Below, one piece after another: positions 12,045 to 21,862 of a stretch of 64,000 nt of DNA (positions within the stretch are counted from its first letter, which is position 1; each line of letters begins with the position of its first letter). The position numbers were made by a program, and so were the translations under genes. Origin of the DNA: Mycobacterium heckeshornense (GTDB lineage Bacteria > Actinomycetota > Actinomycetes > Mycobacteriales > Mycobacteriaceae); the NCBI RefSeq assembly GCF_016592155.1, contig NZ_AP024237.1:2418001-2482000 (forward strand), written 5' to 3'. The notes under the pieces are model-generated. The model was not told the DNA's origin. It worked only from the letters and a program-made list of their open reading frames with translations, and searched no databases.

Positions 12045-14117
12045 ATGGGTAGGCACAGCATGCCCGAGCCCGAGGATTCCGCCGCCGAACCGTCCGACGA
12101 GCTGACGGACGACTTCTCGGGCTCGGATGACGACACGGGCCGCCACTTTGTCAGTGGCCCCGATACTGTCGGCTACCCGCCGCAGCGGCCCTTCGCGCGG
12201 TATGCGGACGCCGCGCGCGACGACTACCTAGAGGATTTCACCGACGACGTGTTCGACGACGTGATCGAGCACGGCGAACCCGGCGGCAGCTACGCCGACG
12301 AGGCCGGCGGGGACTACCCGGATTCGTCCCGGGCCGGCCGGTCGGCGGTGGCCACACCCCCGTCCACCGGCGGCGGTCACCGCAGCCAGTGGCGCGGCGG
12401 ACACCGCAGCGAGGGCGGACGCCGTGGCGTCAGCATCGGCGTGGTCGCGGCCCTGGTGGCGGTCGTGGTCGTGGTGACGGCGGTGATCCTGTGGCGGTTT
12501 TTCGGCGATGCGTTGTCTCACCGCTCCCAGACCGCTGCCACGCGCTGCCTCGGGGCCAAGGAGACCGTTGCCGTCATCGCGGACGCGTCGATCGCTGACC
12601 GTGTGCAGCAGTTCGCGGACCGCTACAACGAGTCAGCCACCCCGGTCGGTGACCACTGCATGCAGGTCGGCGTCAAGTCCGCCAGCTCCGATGCCGTCGT
12701 CAACGGGTTCATCGGCAACTGGCCGGCGGAGCTCGGCAGCCGGCCTGCGCTGTGGATACCGGGCAGCTCGGTGTCGGCGGCGCGGCTGGCGGCGGCGGTC
12801 GGGCAGCAAACGATCAGCGATAGCCGCTCGCTGGTCACGTCGCCGGTGCTGATCGCGGTGCGGCCCGAGTTGCAGCGCGCCCTCACCGGCCAGAGCTGGA
12901 AGTCGCTGCCGGGCCTTCAGACCAAACCGGACGCCCTGACCGGTTTGCAGCTGCCCGGGTGGGGATCGCTACGGCTGGCGCTGCCGCTCAGCGGCAACAG
13001 CGACGCGGCGTATTTGGCGGCGGAAGCGGTGGCGGCCGCATCCGCGCCGCCCGGAGCCGCGGCCACCGCGGGAAGCGGCGCGGTGCGAACGCTGGTCGAC
13101 GCCCAGCCGAAGCTGGCCGACAATTCGCTGACCGCGGCCATGAACGCGCTGCTCCAGCCCGGCGACCCGGCAGGCGCGCCGGTGCACGCGGTGGTCACCA
13201 CCGAGCAGCAGCTGTTCCAGCGCGGACAGTCCGGCGACGCGGCCGGCACGTTGAGTTCCTGGCTGCCGCCGGGCCCGGCCGCGGTCGCGGACTATCCGAC
13301 CGTGTTGCTCAGCGGGTCGTGGCTGTCGCAGGAGCAAGTCACCGCCGCCAGCGCGTTCGCCCGGTTCATGCACAAGCCCGACCAGCTGGCCGAGCTGGCC
13401 AAGGCTGGCTTCCGCGTACCGGGCGTGCGACCGCCGAAAAGCGATGTCACCAGCTTCGCGCCGCTGTCATCGACCCTGAAGGTCGGCGACGACGCCCTGC
13501 GCGCCACCCTGGCCAACGCACTGACCACGCCGGCGGGTGGACCGGTTGCCACCATCATGCTCGAGCAGTCGATGACCACCGAGGAGGGCGGCAAAACACG
13601 GTTGGCCAACGTCGTCGCCGCACTGAACAACCGGATCCGGGCGTTGCCGCCGACCTCGGCGGTCGGGCTGTGGACGTTCGACGGCAAAGAAGGTCGGACC
13701 GAGGTGTCCACCGGGCCGCTGGACGACCCGGTGAACGGTCAGCCCCGCTCGGCGGCGCTGACCGCCGCGCTGGACAAGCAGTATTCCACACCCGGCGGTG
13801 CGGTGTCGTTTACCACACTGCGACTGGTCTACAACGATGCCCTGGCCAATTTCCATGCTGGACAGGCGAATTCGGTGCTGGTGATCACCGCGGGGCCGCA
13901 CACCGACCAGACTCTTGACGGGCCCGGGCTGCAGGAGTTTATCCGCCGAAGCGTCGACCCGGCCAAGCCCATCGCGGTGAACATCATCGACTTCGGCGCC
14001 GATCCGGACCGGCCGACCTGGGAGGCTGTCGCCCGCCTCAGCGGCGGTGGCTATCAGAACCTGCCGACCTCGGCGTCCCCTGACCTGGCCACCGCGATCA
14101 CGACCTTCTTGAGCTGA
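12045..14117 (+). CDS. membrane-anchored VWA / substrate-binding-like protein (Rv1836c-like)
   Basis: A 690-residue protein with an acidic, low-complexity cytoplasmic N-terminus (residues 1-125, rich in D, E, G), one transmembrane helix at about 130-152 (GVVAALVAVVVVVTAVIL) and a large exported part. The exported part holds an extracellular-solute-binding-like fold (about 165-470) and a von Willebrand A-type domain (about 485-690). Its MIDAS-like features are weak: the expected DxSxS appears as EQSMTTEEGG, so metal binding is doubtful. It corresponds to Rv1836c, whose function is not established. The start MGRHS is conserved. Confidence 0.8.
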   Translation: MGRHSMPEPEDSAAEPSDELTDDFSGSDDDTGRHFVSGPDTVGYPPQRPFARYADAARDDYLEDFTDDVFDDVIEHGEPGGSYADEAGGDYPDSSRAGRSAVATPPSTGGGHRSQWRGGHRSEGGRRGVSIGVVAALVAVVVVVTAVILWRFFGDALSHRSQTAATRCLGAKETVAVIADASIADRVQQFADRYNESATPVGDHCMQVGVKSASSDAVVNGFIGNWPAELGSRPALWIPGSSVSAARLAAAVGQQTISDSRSLVTSPVLIAVRPELQRALTGQSWKSLPGLQTKPDALTGLQLPGWGSLRLALPLSGNSDAAYLAAEAVAAASAPPGAAATAGSGAVRTLVDAQPKLADNSLTAAMNALLQPGDPAGAPVHAVVTTEQQLFQRGQSGDAAGTLSSWLPPGPAAVADYPTVLLSGSWLSQEQVTAASAFARFMHKPDQLAELAKAGFRVPGVRPPKSDVTSFAPLSSTLKVGDDALRATLANALTTPAGGPVATIMLEQSMTTEEGGKTRLANVVAALNNRIRALPPTSAVGLWTFDGKEGRTEVSTGPLDDPVNGQPRSAALTAALDKQYSTPGGAVSFTTLRLVYNDALANFHAGQANSVLVITAGPHTDQTLDGPGLQEFIRRSVDPAKPIAVNIIDFGADPDRPTWEAVARLSGGGYQNLPTSASPDLATAITTFLS

Positions 14118-14328
14118 GCCGTTGCGCACCGACAAGGCCGCGCGCGTGAACGCCCCGAGATCCGAGGTGAGGGCGCAGCGCCCGCGACAACGTCAGCCAG
14201 AACCACTGGCCTGCTGCCAGGATCATGGCCCGGAAATCATAAGAGCGGGAAGGAAATCCGTATAGCAGAACACCACACTGCGCAAGCACGATTCGGCTTA
14301 CCATCTCAATCGGCACCAAAGGAGCACA

Positions 14329-15201
14329 ATGGCTGTCGGTTTCACCCCTGATCCGTCGCTGTACCCGTTCACGTCGCATTGGTTCGACTCGACCCGGGGC
14401 CGGGTGCACTACATCGACGAGAGCTCAACAGGCGGCAATGGTGTGCCGATCGTGTTCTGCCACGGCAACCCGACGTGGAGCTTCCTGTACCGCGACATCA
14501 TCATCGCGCTGCGCGACAAGTTCCGTTGCATCGCCCCGGACTACCTGGGTTTCGGGCTGTCGGAGCGTCCATCCGGTTTCGGATATACCGTCGAGGAGCA
14601 TGCCGGCGTGGTTGGCGACCTGGTCGACCACCTCGGTCTCGATGGTTACCTGACCATGGGTCAAGACTGGGGCGGCCCGATCAGCCTGGCGGTCGACGTC
14701 GCCCGCGCCGACCGGGTGCGCGGCGTCATCTTGGGCAACACCTGGTTCTGGCCGGCGGACGGGCTGCGACCGAAAGTATTCAGCAAGGTGATGTCGAGCG
14801 CGCCCATGCAGCACGCGATCTTGCACCGGAATTTCTTTGTCGAGCGGCTGATTCCGGCCGGAACCTCGCGGCGGCTGAACCCGGCGGTGATGGCGCACTA
14901 CCGCGGGGTGCAGCCGACCCGGCAGGACCGGGTGGGTGTGGCCCGGTTGCCCAAAGAAATCCTGGCCGCACGTCCGCTCCTGGAGCGGCTCTCCACCGAG
15001 GTGCCCGCACGGCTGGGTTCCAAACCTGCTCTGCTGGTGTGGGGGATGAAGGATCCTGCGTTTCCGCCAGGCCAGTCGCTGCCGCGGATGCGCGCGGCCT
15101 TCCCCGATCACGTTGTCGTCGAGTTGCCCAACGCCAAGCACTTCATCCAGGAAGACGCGCCGGATCGCATCGCCGAGGCGATCACCGAGCGCTATGGCTG
15201 A
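14329..15201 (+). CDS. haloalkane dehalogenase (DmbC/Rv1833c type)
   Basis: A 290-residue alpha/beta-hydrolase. The halide-stabilising pair and nucleophile are visible: HGNPTWSFLYRD (Asn and oxyanion region) and GQDWGGP with the nucleophilic Asp followed by Trp. The catalytic His is in KHFIQEDAPD, and an acidic residue lies in VWGMKDPAFPP. The family hydrolyses carbon-halogen bonds of haloalkanes; the natural substrate in mycobacteria is unknown. A clear ribosome-binding site, AAAGGAGCAC, precedes the ATG. It converges on gcvB with 11 bp between the stop codons. Confidence 0.9.
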   Translation: MAVGFTPDPSLYPFTSHWFDSTRGRVHYIDESSTGGNGVPIVFCHGNPTWSFLYRDIIIALRDKFRCIAPDYLGFGLSERPSGFGYTVEEHAGVVGDLVDHLGLDGYLTMGQDWGGPISLAVDVARADRVRGVILGNTWFWPADGLRPKVFSKVMSSAPMQHAILHRNFFVERLIPAGTSRRLNPAVMAHYRGVQPTRQDRVGVARLPKEILAARPLLERLSTEVPARLGSKPALLVWGMKDPAFPPGQSLPRMRAAFPDHVVVELPNAKHFIQEDAPDRIAEAITERYG

Positions 15202-15212
15202 TCCGCCGATCG

Positions 15213-18044
15213 CTACTGCGCAAATTCCTGCACCGGCGGGCAGGAACACACCAGGTTGCGGTCGCCGTAGGCGCCGTCGATGCGGCGCACCGGCGGCCAC
15301 ACCTTGGGGCGGAACGTCCTACCGAGCGGATAGGCGGCCTGCTCGCGGGTATACGGGTGAGTCCAGTCGGAGACCAGCAGGCACTCGGCGGTGTGTGGGG
15401 CGCCGCGCAGCGGATTGTCGTCGATCGGCCACTGGCCCGCGGCCACCTTGTCGATTTCGGCGCGAATCGCGATCATCGCCTGGCAGAACGCGTCGATTTC
15501 GGCCAGGTCTTCGCTTTCGGTGGGCTCGACCATCAGCGTGCCGGCCACCGGGAAGCTCATTGTCGGTGCGTGAAAACCATAGTCGGCCAAGCGCTTTGCG
15601 ACATCGTCGACGGTTACGCCGGTTGACTTGGTAATCGGGCGCAGATCGAGGATGCACTCGTGGGCGACCATGCCGTTCTCGCCGGTGTAGAGCACCGGGT
15701 AGTACTCGTCGAGGCGGCGGGCGATGTAGTTGGCCGACGCGATCGCGGTCAGCGATGCCCGGCGCAGGCCATCGGCGCCCATCATCCGGATGTAGGCCCA
15801 GGTGATCGGCAGGATCGAGGCCGACCCGTAGGGTGCCGACGCTACCGGGCGCCCGCCGGGCAGCTCCGGGGCATACGGGTGCCCGGGCAGGAACGGGGCC
15901 AGATGTGAGCGCGCCACTATCGGCCCCACGCCGGGCCCCCCGCCGCCGTGCGGGATGCAAAACGTCTTGTGCAGGTTCAGGTGGCTGATGTCGCCGCCGA
16001 ATTTACCGGGCCGCGCCAGTCCCACCAGCGCGTTGAGGTTGGCGCCGTCCACGTACACCTGGCCGCCGGCCCCGTGCACGGCCGCGCAGATCTCGGCGAT
16101 GTCGTGCTCGTACACGCCATGCGTGGACGGGTAGGTGATCATCAGCGCCGCCAGCCGATCCGCGTGCTCGGTGATTTTGGCGCGCAGATCGTCAAGGTCG
16201 ACGTCGCCGTTGTCGCGGCAGGCCACGACAACCACCCGCATCCCGGCCAGCGCCGCCGACGCGGCGTTGGTGCCGTGCGCGCTGGACGGGATCAGGCACA
16301 CGTCGCGGTGGGGTTCGCCACGGCTGGTGTGGTAGTCGCGGATGGCCAGCAGCCCCGCGTACTCGCCCTGCGAACCCGCGTTGGGTTGCAGCGACACCGC
16401 GTCGTAGCCGGTCATGTGGACCAGCCAGGTTTCCAGCTGGTGGATTAGCGCGCGAAGCCCGGCGGCGTCGGCGGGGGGCGCGAAGGGATGCAGCCGCGCG
16501 AACTCCGGCCAGGTGATCGGCTCCATCTCGGCGGCGGCATTGAGCTTCATCGTGCACGAGCCCAGCGGAATCATGCTGCGGTCCAACGCCACATCGCGGT
16601 CGGCCAGTGTGCGCAGGTAGCGCATCATCGATGTCTCGGTGCGGTAACTGGTGAACGCCGGATGTGTCAGAAACGCCGACGTGCGCGTCTCGATATCGAT
16701 GAAGCGTGGCTCAGCCGGGGATACCCCAAAGGCCTGCAGCACGGCGGCCACATGGGCATCGGTAGTGGCCTCGTCGCACGACACCGAGACGTGGTCGTCA
16801 TCGAACCGCCACAGGTTGATGCCGTTGGCCTTTGCCGCGCCGATCACCTCATCGACCCGGCCCGGCACCCGCGCCAGCACGGTGTCGAAGAACGTGTCGT
16901 GCACCAACGCGTCGCCCAGCGCGGCCGCGATCTGTTCGGCATAACGGTGCACGCGGCGGGCGATCGCGGTCAGCCCGTCGGCGCCGTGATAGCTCGCGTA
17001 CATCGCGGCGATCACCGCCAGCAGCACCTGCGCGGTGCAGATGTTGCTGGTGGCCTTGTCACGACGGATGTGTTGCTCGCGAGTTTGCAGCGCCAAGCGA
17101 TACGCCGGCGCGCCGTCGCTGTCGACGGATACCCCGACCAGCCGGCCTGGCATCTGGCGGGCGTGCTTGGCGTGCACCGACAAGTAGCCCGCGTGGGGGC
17201 CACCGAATCCCATTGGCACACCGAATCTTTGGGTGGTGCCGAATGCGACGTCGGCGCCGAACTCCCCGGGCGGAGTGATCAGCGTCAACGCCAGCAGATC
17301 GGCGCCGACGGCGGCCAGCGCGCCGCGTTCGTGGGCCTGCGCCACCACCGTGCTCCAGTCGGTGATGCGTCCGCTGGCCCCCGGCAGTTGGGTGATGACG
17401 CCGAACAACTCGCCGGGGGGCAGGCCGTCACGCAGGTCGGTGGTGACGATCTCGATGCCCAGCGGCTGGGCGCGGGCGGCGAGGATGGCGGCGGTCTGGG
17501 TGAACAGGTCGACATCAACCACCAGCCGGCCAGCCCCTTTACCACGTGCCACGCGGTACATCAGGGTCATTGCCTCGGCGGCGGCGGTGCCTTCGTCGAG
17601 CAGCGATGCGTTCGCGACCTCGAGGCCAGTGAGATCAGCGACCATGGTCTGGAAATTCAGCAGCGCTTCCAGCCGACCCTGGCTGATCTCGGGCTGATAC
17701 GGCGTGTAGGCGGTGTACCAGGCCGGGTTTTCCAGGATGTTGCGGCGCAGCACCGCCGGGGTGAACGTGTCGTAGTAGCCCTGCCCGATCATTGACACTG
17801 CGACCGTGTTGGCGGCGGCCAGTGCCCGCAGCTCAGCCAGCGCCTCGTCTTCGCTGACCGCGGGCGGCAGCTTGTCCAGCCCGGGGGCCGAGCCGTCGGC
17901 GGTTGGCGGGTCGAGGATGCCTGCGGGCACCGCCCGGGCGGCCAGCTCGTCGAGCGAGTCGACGCCGATGACGGCGAGCATGGCCGCGATCGCGGCACTG
18001 TCTGGGCCGATGTGACGATCGGCGAACGATGACAACTGGGACAC
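15213..18044 (-). CDS. gcvB: glycine dehydrogenase (decarboxylating), P protein
   Basis: A 943-residue single-chain P protein of the glycine cleavage system. It decarboxylates glycine with pyridoxal phosphate and hands the aminomethyl group to lipoyl-GcvH. The N-terminal (about 1-440) and C-terminal (about 450-940) halves are both PLP-fold; the cofactor lysine lies in [17 protein letters not shown]. The GTG at 18044 gives [10 protein letters not shown] near the N-terminus, as in M. tuberculosis, and follows AGGAG by 8 nt; the frame is open further upstream but that part overlaps the riboswitch. Expression should be switched on by glycine through the upstream tandem aptamers. Its partner gcvH lies 3.4 kb away on the same strand. 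Confidence 0.97.
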   Translation of the reverse strand: MSQLSSFADRHIGPDSAAIAAMLAVIGVDSLDELAARAVPAGILDPPTADGSAPGLDKLPPAVSEDEALAELRALAAANTVAVSMIGQGYYDTFTPAVLRRNILENPAWYTAYTPYQPEISQGRLEALLNFQTMVADLTGLEVANASLLDEGTAAAEAMTLMYRVARGKGAGRLVVDVDLFTQTAAILAARAQPLGIEIVTTDLRDGLPPGELFGVITQLPGASGRITDWSTVVAQAHERGALAAVGADLLALTLITPPGEFGADVAFGTTQRFGVPMGFGGPHAGYLSVHAKHARQMPGRLVGVSVDSDGAPAYRLALQTREQHIRRDKATSNICTAQVLLAVIAAMYASYHGADGLTAIARRVHRYAEQIAAALGDALVHDTFFDTVLARVPGRVDEVIGAAKANGINLWRFDDDHVSVSCDEATTDAHVAAVLQAFGVSPAEPRFIDIETRTSAFLTHPAFTSYRTETSMMRYLRTLADRDVALDRSMIPLGSCTMKLNAAAEMEPITWPEFARLHPFAPPADAAGLRALIHQLETWLVHMTGYDAVSLQPNAGSQGEYAGLLAIRDYHTSRGEPHRDVCLIPSSAHGTNAASAALAGMRVVVVACRDNGDVDLDDLRAKITEHADRLAALMITYPSTHGVYEHDIAEICAAVHGAGGQVYVDGANLNALVGLARPGKFGGDISHLNLHKTFCIPHGGGGPGVGPIVARSHLAPFLPGHPYAPELPGGRPVASAPYGSASILPITWAYIRMMGADGLRRASLTAIASANYIARRLDEYYPVLYTGENGMVAHECILDLRPITKSTGVTVDDVAKRLADYGFHAPTMSFPVAGTLMVEPTESEDLAEIDAFCQAMIAIRAEIDKVAAGQWPIDDNPLRGAPHTAECLLVSDWTHPYTREQAAYPLGRTFRPKVWPPVRRIDGAYGDRNLVCSCPPVQEFAQ

Positions 18045-18084
18045 GGGCGAAACTCCTGGCATCGGCAGAGGGACCATCCTTGGC

Positions 18085-18282
18085 CCTCCCCCTCTGTCTT
18101 CACCCGTTCGCGGGCGCCTGAGAGATTCAGCGCTGACCGCCTTTCCCCATCGGCGGGTGACCGGTGTCACCGCTTTCCAGAGGCATCGTGTCTTAACGCG
18201 GTCCGGGTGCCTGAGAGGTTGGCGGAGAGGTGTTGCTCCTTCGGCGTCCGTGGCTGGCGGTCACGGAACTCTCCCGCGCCGA
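18085..18282 (-). promoter_or_regulatory. tandem glycine riboswitch of gcvB
   Basis: Two glycine aptamers stand in series in the 5' leader. Read on the minus strand, aptamer I (about 18282-18200) begins GCGCGGGAGAG, holds GCCGAAGGAGCAA and closes with CCTCTCAGGCACCCGG. Aptamer II (about 18180-18085) contains GGAAAGCGGTGAC, CGATGGGGAAAGG, TCTCTCAGGCGCCCG and ends in GACAGAGGGGGAG. These are the standard conserved elements of the family. The expression platform runs into the gcvB ribosome-binding site, so control may be translational or by termination. Confidence 0.92.
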
Positions 18283-18390
18283 GTCGATGCGCGGCTGATT
18301 GTACCGAGCGGCTCTGCCTGATGGCGAGCGGGTGTCGATGCCGCCGACACGCCGCGTGACACGCACAATTGCGCCAGCGCGCGAAAGCCG

Positions 18391-19035
18391 TCAGCCGATC
18401 TTGCGGTCGCGGTGCTTGCGCCGCGAGGCCAGCTCGTCCTCCGGTGCGGCGATCGACTCGCCACCGTCGGCGCGTTCGCCGGGGAAGTCGGCGATCACGC
18501 CGGTCAGCTCCCGCATCGCACCCGAGACCGCGATGCCGAACACGCCCTGCCCGCCCTGCAACAGGTCGACCACCTCCTCGGCGGAGGTGCACTCGTAGAC
18601 CGTCGTGCCATCGGAGAACAGCGTGATGTTGGCCAGGTCCTGCACACCGCGTTGGCGCAGATGGTCGACCGCAACCCGGATGTTGTGCAGCGAGATACCG
18701 GTATCGAGCAGCCGCTTGACGATCTTGAGGACCAGGATGTCTTTGAACGAATACAGCCGCTGGCTGCCGGAGCCGGCCGCGCTGCGGATCGACGGCACCA
18801 CCAGCGAGGTGCGCGCCCAGTAGTCCAGTTGGCGGTAGGTGATGCCGGCGATCTGGCAGGCGCTGGGGCCGCGGTAGCCGACGAGCTCGTCGGGCACCGA
18901 ATCGTCCGGGAACAAGCCGGCTTGCACGGGTTCGCTCGGGGCGGAAACGGCGGGATCCGGCTTGGGGGCATCACCCTCACCCGCGACGGACCCGGACTCA
19001 AGGTCTAGCTGATCTTGACGTGGTTGGTCGCCCAC
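18391..19035 (-). CDS. resR: MerR-like transcriptional regulator ResR (Rv1830-like)
   Basis: A 214-residue protein. An acidic variable N-terminus (1-45) leads into a MerR-type winged helix (about 55-130; [40 protein letters not shown]) and a C-terminal domain that is almost identical to Rv1830. Rv1830 (resR) is a regulator in which clinical M. tuberculosis mutations affect recovery from antibiotics and cell growth and division. The start is the GTG at 19035 ([15 protein letters not shown]), preceded by GAGAGGAAGC and matching the Rv1830 N-terminus; the longer frame from 19059 is less likely. The protein ends in a basic cluster, [10 protein letters not shown]. Confidence 0.9.
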   Translation of the reverse strand: MGDQPRQDQLDLESGSVAGEGDAPKPDPAVSAPSEPVQAGLFPDDSVPDELVGYRGPSACQIAGITYRQLDYWARTSLVVPSIRSAAGSGSQRLYSFKDILVLKIVKRLLDTGISLHNIRVAVDHLRQRGVQDLANITLFSDGTTVYECTSAEEVVDLLQGGQGVFGIAVSGAMRELTGVIADFPGERADGGESIAAPEDELASRRKHRDRKIG

Positions 19036-19242
19036 GATGCTTCCTCTCGCCGATGTCACTGACTGCCCTGCAGCCGCGCTTGCTCAGGCCCGAGTGCTTG
19101 AGAGCATACGCTTTTGGACAAGCCGTCGTGCTCCTCGTCACGATCAAGCCGCCATCAAAGTATGGCCGGGATCGGGGTCGCGTGATGCTATCCGGGGGGC
19201 GTGTCGAGGTCCAAGTCACACATGAGACGCATCCGTAACATA

Positions 19243-19269
19243 GCGGACGGCGCTCAACGCGCCGTCCGC
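19243..19269 (-). terminator. hairpin between the Rv1829-like gene and resR
   Basis: GCGGACGGCG (19243-19252) pairs perfectly with CGCCGTCCGC (19260-19269) around a 7-nt loop. It lies downstream of the Rv1829-like gene and its minisatellite and upstream of resR on the same strand, so it probably separates the two transcripts. Confidence 0.6.
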
Positions 19270-19274
19270 CGTGC

Positions 19275-19418
19275 CGCTTCGCGGGCCGCATCGTCACCGG
19301 ACGGGGTTGGATGGTCCGGCTCCTCCTCAGCCCGCTTCGCGGGCCGCATCGTCACCGGACGGGGTTGGATGGTCCGGCTCCTCCTCAGCCCGCTTCGCGG
19401 GCCGCATCGTCACCGGAC
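19275..19418. repeat. 58-bp tandem minisatellite (MIRU/VNTR-like), about 2.5 copies
   Basis: The phrase CGCTTCGCGGGCCGCATCGT starts at 19275, 19333 and 19391, giving an exact 58-bp period; the visible copies are identical. The third copy is cut off after CACCGGA, directly at the stop codon of the Rv1829-like gene. Unit length, position at a 3' gene end and the GGAGGAGCC-rich character on the minus strand match mycobacterial MIRU elements. Confidence 0.88.
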
Positions 19419-19912
19419 TAGGTGGCCTTGAAGTCGTCGGGGGACACACTGTCGAGGAATTCCTTGAACTTCTCCACTTCGTCCTCACGCACCGCGCTGG
19501 TGGGTTCCTCGTCGCTCTCGTCCGGAATCAGCAAACCCGCCTCGGCGAGCACGGCCTCCTCGACGTAAATCGGCACGCCGACCCGCAGCGCGATGGCCAC
19601 CGAGTCCGACGGCCGCGCCGACACTCTGATGTTGCGGTCGAAGATCAGGTCAGCGTAGAAGGTTCCCTCCTGCAAGTCGACGATCCTCACCTCTTTGAGG
19701 GTATGGCCAAGGGCGGCAATCACATCGCGGATCAAGTCATGTGTCAGCGGACGGGGCGGCTCGACACCCTGCTGCTCCAGGGCGATGGCCGCGGCCTCTG
19801 ACTGGCCGATCCAGATCGGCAGATACCGGTCACCGTTTGCTTCGCGCAGCAACAGCACCGGCTGGTTCTGCGGCTGCTCGACGCGAATGCCGACCACGCG
19901 AACTTCACCCAT
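19418..19912 (-). CDS. bifunctional nuclease family protein (DUF151, Rv1829-like)
   Basis: A 164-residue protein with the DUF151/BFN core (about residues 1-135): VLLLREANGDRYLPIWIGQSEAAAIALEQQG, THDLIRDVIAALG and the block RPSDSVAIALRVGVPIYVEE. A Glu/Asp-rich tail (PDESDEEPTSAVREDEVEKF) follows. Plant members have nuclease activity; the bacterial role is unclear. It sits among the garA-gcvH-MerR genes in the conserved mycobacterial order. Its stop codon abuts the 58-bp repeats. Confidence 0.88.
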   Translation of the reverse strand: MGEVRVVGIRVEQPQNQPVLLLREANGDRYLPIWIGQSEAAAIALEQQGVEPPRPLTHDLIRDVIAALGHTLKEVRIVDLQEGTFYADLIFDRNIRVSARPSDSVAIALRVGVPIYVEEAVLAEAGLLIPDESDEEPTSAVREDEVEKFKEFLDSVSPDDFKAT

Positions 19913-20022
19913 GTGTGTCTGCCCTCCGCACGTGCCGTCATGTCCGACTCGACCTGGCGTGGCGTCATGGGACTACGAGACTCAGCCCGCCGAACACCAA
20001 GCTCTCGAACGAAGTCTAATCC

Positions 20023-20757
20023 TCAGCGGCGAAGAACGTCGCGTACGGCCGACTTGATCAGCGCGGTGTGCAAGGTGATCGCCAGCGTCGCCACCTCACG
20101 TGCCAAGTCGTCGGCGCGGTCGCGTGCACCGGCCTTGCCGGCCTTGACCACTGGCCCGGCGATCTGAGCGATGAGGTCGGACTGCCGGTCAGCCGCCGAG
20201 CGGAATGCCCGCAAGTGCCGCGGCTCGACGCCGTAGTCGGCCAGCGCCCGCGCGCACTGCAAAATGACGACCGCGTGCTCGTCGAAAAAACCGCCCGGCG
20301 CGGTGGTGATCACGCCCGCCTTGATCAGCGCGGCCAGCAATTCGCCGTCGACCCCTGAGCGTTCCAGCAGGTCTTCCCGGCTGAGCCGGATTTGAGTCGG
20401 GGCCACCGACGCGGTGTCTTCCGTCGCCGCGGTGCCTGTGATTGACACCAATCGCGGTACACCGTAGGGCGATCCGGAAGGCGGCAGCTCACCATCGGGC
20501 AGGGCATCCAGCTGCGCCTTGATCACCTTCAGGGGCAGGTAATGGTCCCGCTGGGCGGTGAGGATGAAGCGCAGCCGGGCGCAATCGTAGGCGGTGAACC
20601 GCCGATATCCCGACGCGGCGCGCTGCGGCGTGACTAACCCCTCGGCCTCCAGAAACCGAATCTTGGAGATCGTGATATCCGGGAACTCCGGCCGCAGCAG
20701 CTCCAGCACCGCTCCGATCGACATCCCGGTCAGCGCGGGCGTGTCAGGCGCGGTCAC
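20023..20757 (-). CDS. MerR-family regulator (Rv1828-like)
   Basis: A 244-residue protein with an N-terminal MerR-type helix-turn-helix and wing (about 10-80; [60 protein letters not shown]) and a C-terminal effector region of unknown ligand. The GTG start overlaps the garA stop by four bases (GTGA), so translation is coupled to garA. It corresponds to Rv1828. Confidence 0.92.
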   Translation of the reverse strand: MTAPDTPALTGMSIGAVLELLRPEFPDITISKIRFLEAEGLVTPQRAASGYRRFTAYDCARLRFILTAQRDHYLPLKVIKAQLDALPDGELPPSGSPYGVPRLVSITGTAATEDTASVAPTQIRLSREDLLERSGVDGELLAALIKAGVITTAPGGFFDEHAVVILQCARALADYGVEPRHLRAFRSAADRQSDLIAQIAGPVVKAGKAGARDRADDLAREVATLAITLHTALIKSAVRDVLRR

Positions 20758-21227
20758 GGGCTAGCGGATCCCCCATCCTGGCTGGGCTTGGGACCGGTCA
20801 AAAACACCAAGCGAAACTTCCCGATCTGGACTTCGTCGCCGTTTGCCAGCACGGCCGAGTCGACCGGCTCGCGATTGACATACGTGCCGTTGAGGCTGCC
20901 GACGTCGACGACATGGAACTCGTCACCTTCCAGCCGGAATTCGGCGTGGCGGCGACTTACGGTGACATCGTCGAGGAAGATGTCGCTGTCGGGATGCCGG
21001 CCCGCCGACGTGGTCGGTTGATCCAGCAGGAACCGGGATCCTGCGTTCGGGCCCCGCTTGACGACCAGCAGCGCCGAGCCAGCGGGCAGCCCCTCGACCC
21101 CGGAAACCGCGGCGTCGGCGCCGGCCTCGGCGGGTGCCTCCAGTTCGTTGAGGAAGTCCGAGCGGAAGACCGATGTCGTCTCCACGGTGACTTCATCAGA
21201 GTTCTGGTCGTTTTCCTTCTCCGTCAC
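20754..21227 (-). CDS. garA: FHA-domain regulator of central carbon metabolism
   Basis: A 157-residue protein. The disordered N-terminus carries the phosphorylation motif TVETTSVF (Thr17/Thr18, equivalent to the PknG and PknB sites of M. tuberculosis GarA), followed by an FHA domain (about 50-145) with [22 protein letters not shown] and NGTYVN. Unphosphorylated GarA binds and inhibits alpha-ketoglutarate decarboxylase and NAD-dependent glutamate dehydrogenase and stimulates glutamate synthase; self-binding of the phosphorylated tail turns it off. The start is the GTG at 21227, seven bases after GAGGAGC; the frame runs on upstream without protein-like content. Confidence 0.95.
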   Translation of the reverse strand: MTEKENDQNSDEVTVETTSVFRSDFLNELEAPAEAGADAAVSGVEGLPAGSALLVVKRGPNAGSRFLLDQPTTSAGRHPDSDIFLDDVTVSRRHAEFRLEGDEFHVVDVGSLNGTYVNREPVDSAVLANGDEVQIGKFRLVFLTGPKPSQDGGSASP

Positions 21228-21437
21228 CGGCTGCTCCTCACTGGCCGCTGTAGCGTTGTCTGACCGGCCCGCGGGTCCGGTCTTCGGCCGCTTTTCCCTC
21301 GTTGTCTCGACCGTACCGCGCACCGGTGCCCGATGTGCCAACCACTGCAGGATCACCGGACCCGATGTCCGGCTGCAGCCCGGGGACTGCCCCATGCGTG
21401 CGGTCGCCACGGTGAGCGAAGGGGACCTTAACAATCG

Positions 21438-21836
21438 TCATTCGGTCAGCGTCCCGCGGTAGGCGTCGGCGTCGAGCAGCGCGGCGAATCCCTGTTCGAG
21501 GGTCTCGCTCCCGTCGACCTCAAGGTCGAGCAACCAACCCGCACCGTACGGGTCGGAGTTCACCAGTTGCGGGCTGGATTCCAGATCTTTGTTGACGGCA
21601 ATCACTTTCGCTGAGACGGGTGCATAGAGGTCCGAAACCGACTTGGTGGATTCCACCTCACCGAAGGATTCGCCCGCGGTTACGTCGGTGCCGACCTCGG
21701 GCAACTGCACGAAGACGACGTCGCCGAGCGATGACTGCGCGAAGTCGGTAATCCCCACCCGCACGGTAGTTTCCCCGGTGCGACGTACCCATTCGTGCTC
21801 AGCGGTGTAGTGCAGATCGGGCGGGATTTCGGTCAC
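21438..21836 (-). CDS. gcvH: glycine cleavage system H protein
   Basis: A 132-residue lipoyl carrier protein. Lys65 in [18 protein letters not shown] is the lipoylation site, and the N-terminal [12 protein letters not shown] and central [22 protein letters not shown] match the family. It shuttles the aminomethyl group between GcvB and GcvT. It is not linked to the glycine riboswitch of gcvB and lies directly upstream of garA with a 210-bp spacer. Confidence 0.96.
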   Translation of the reverse strand: MTEIPPDLHYTAEHEWVRRTGETTVRVGITDFAQSSLGDVVFVQLPEVGTDVTAGESFGEVESTKSVSDLYAPVSAKVIAVNKDLESSPQLVNSDPYGAGWLLDLEVDGSETLEQGFAALLDADAYRGTLTE

Positions 21837-21862
21837 GGTGGTCCTGTTCTAGTCGGCGTAAC

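Noticed and set aside
16488..17795. 435-codon plus-strand frame opposite gcvB
   Set aside because: It is an antisense shadow typical of high-GC coding DNA; gcvB on the other strand is unambiguous.
19201..19431. Short coding frame across the 58-bp repeats
   Set aside because: The peptide is a simple product of tandem repetition without start signal or family resemblance.
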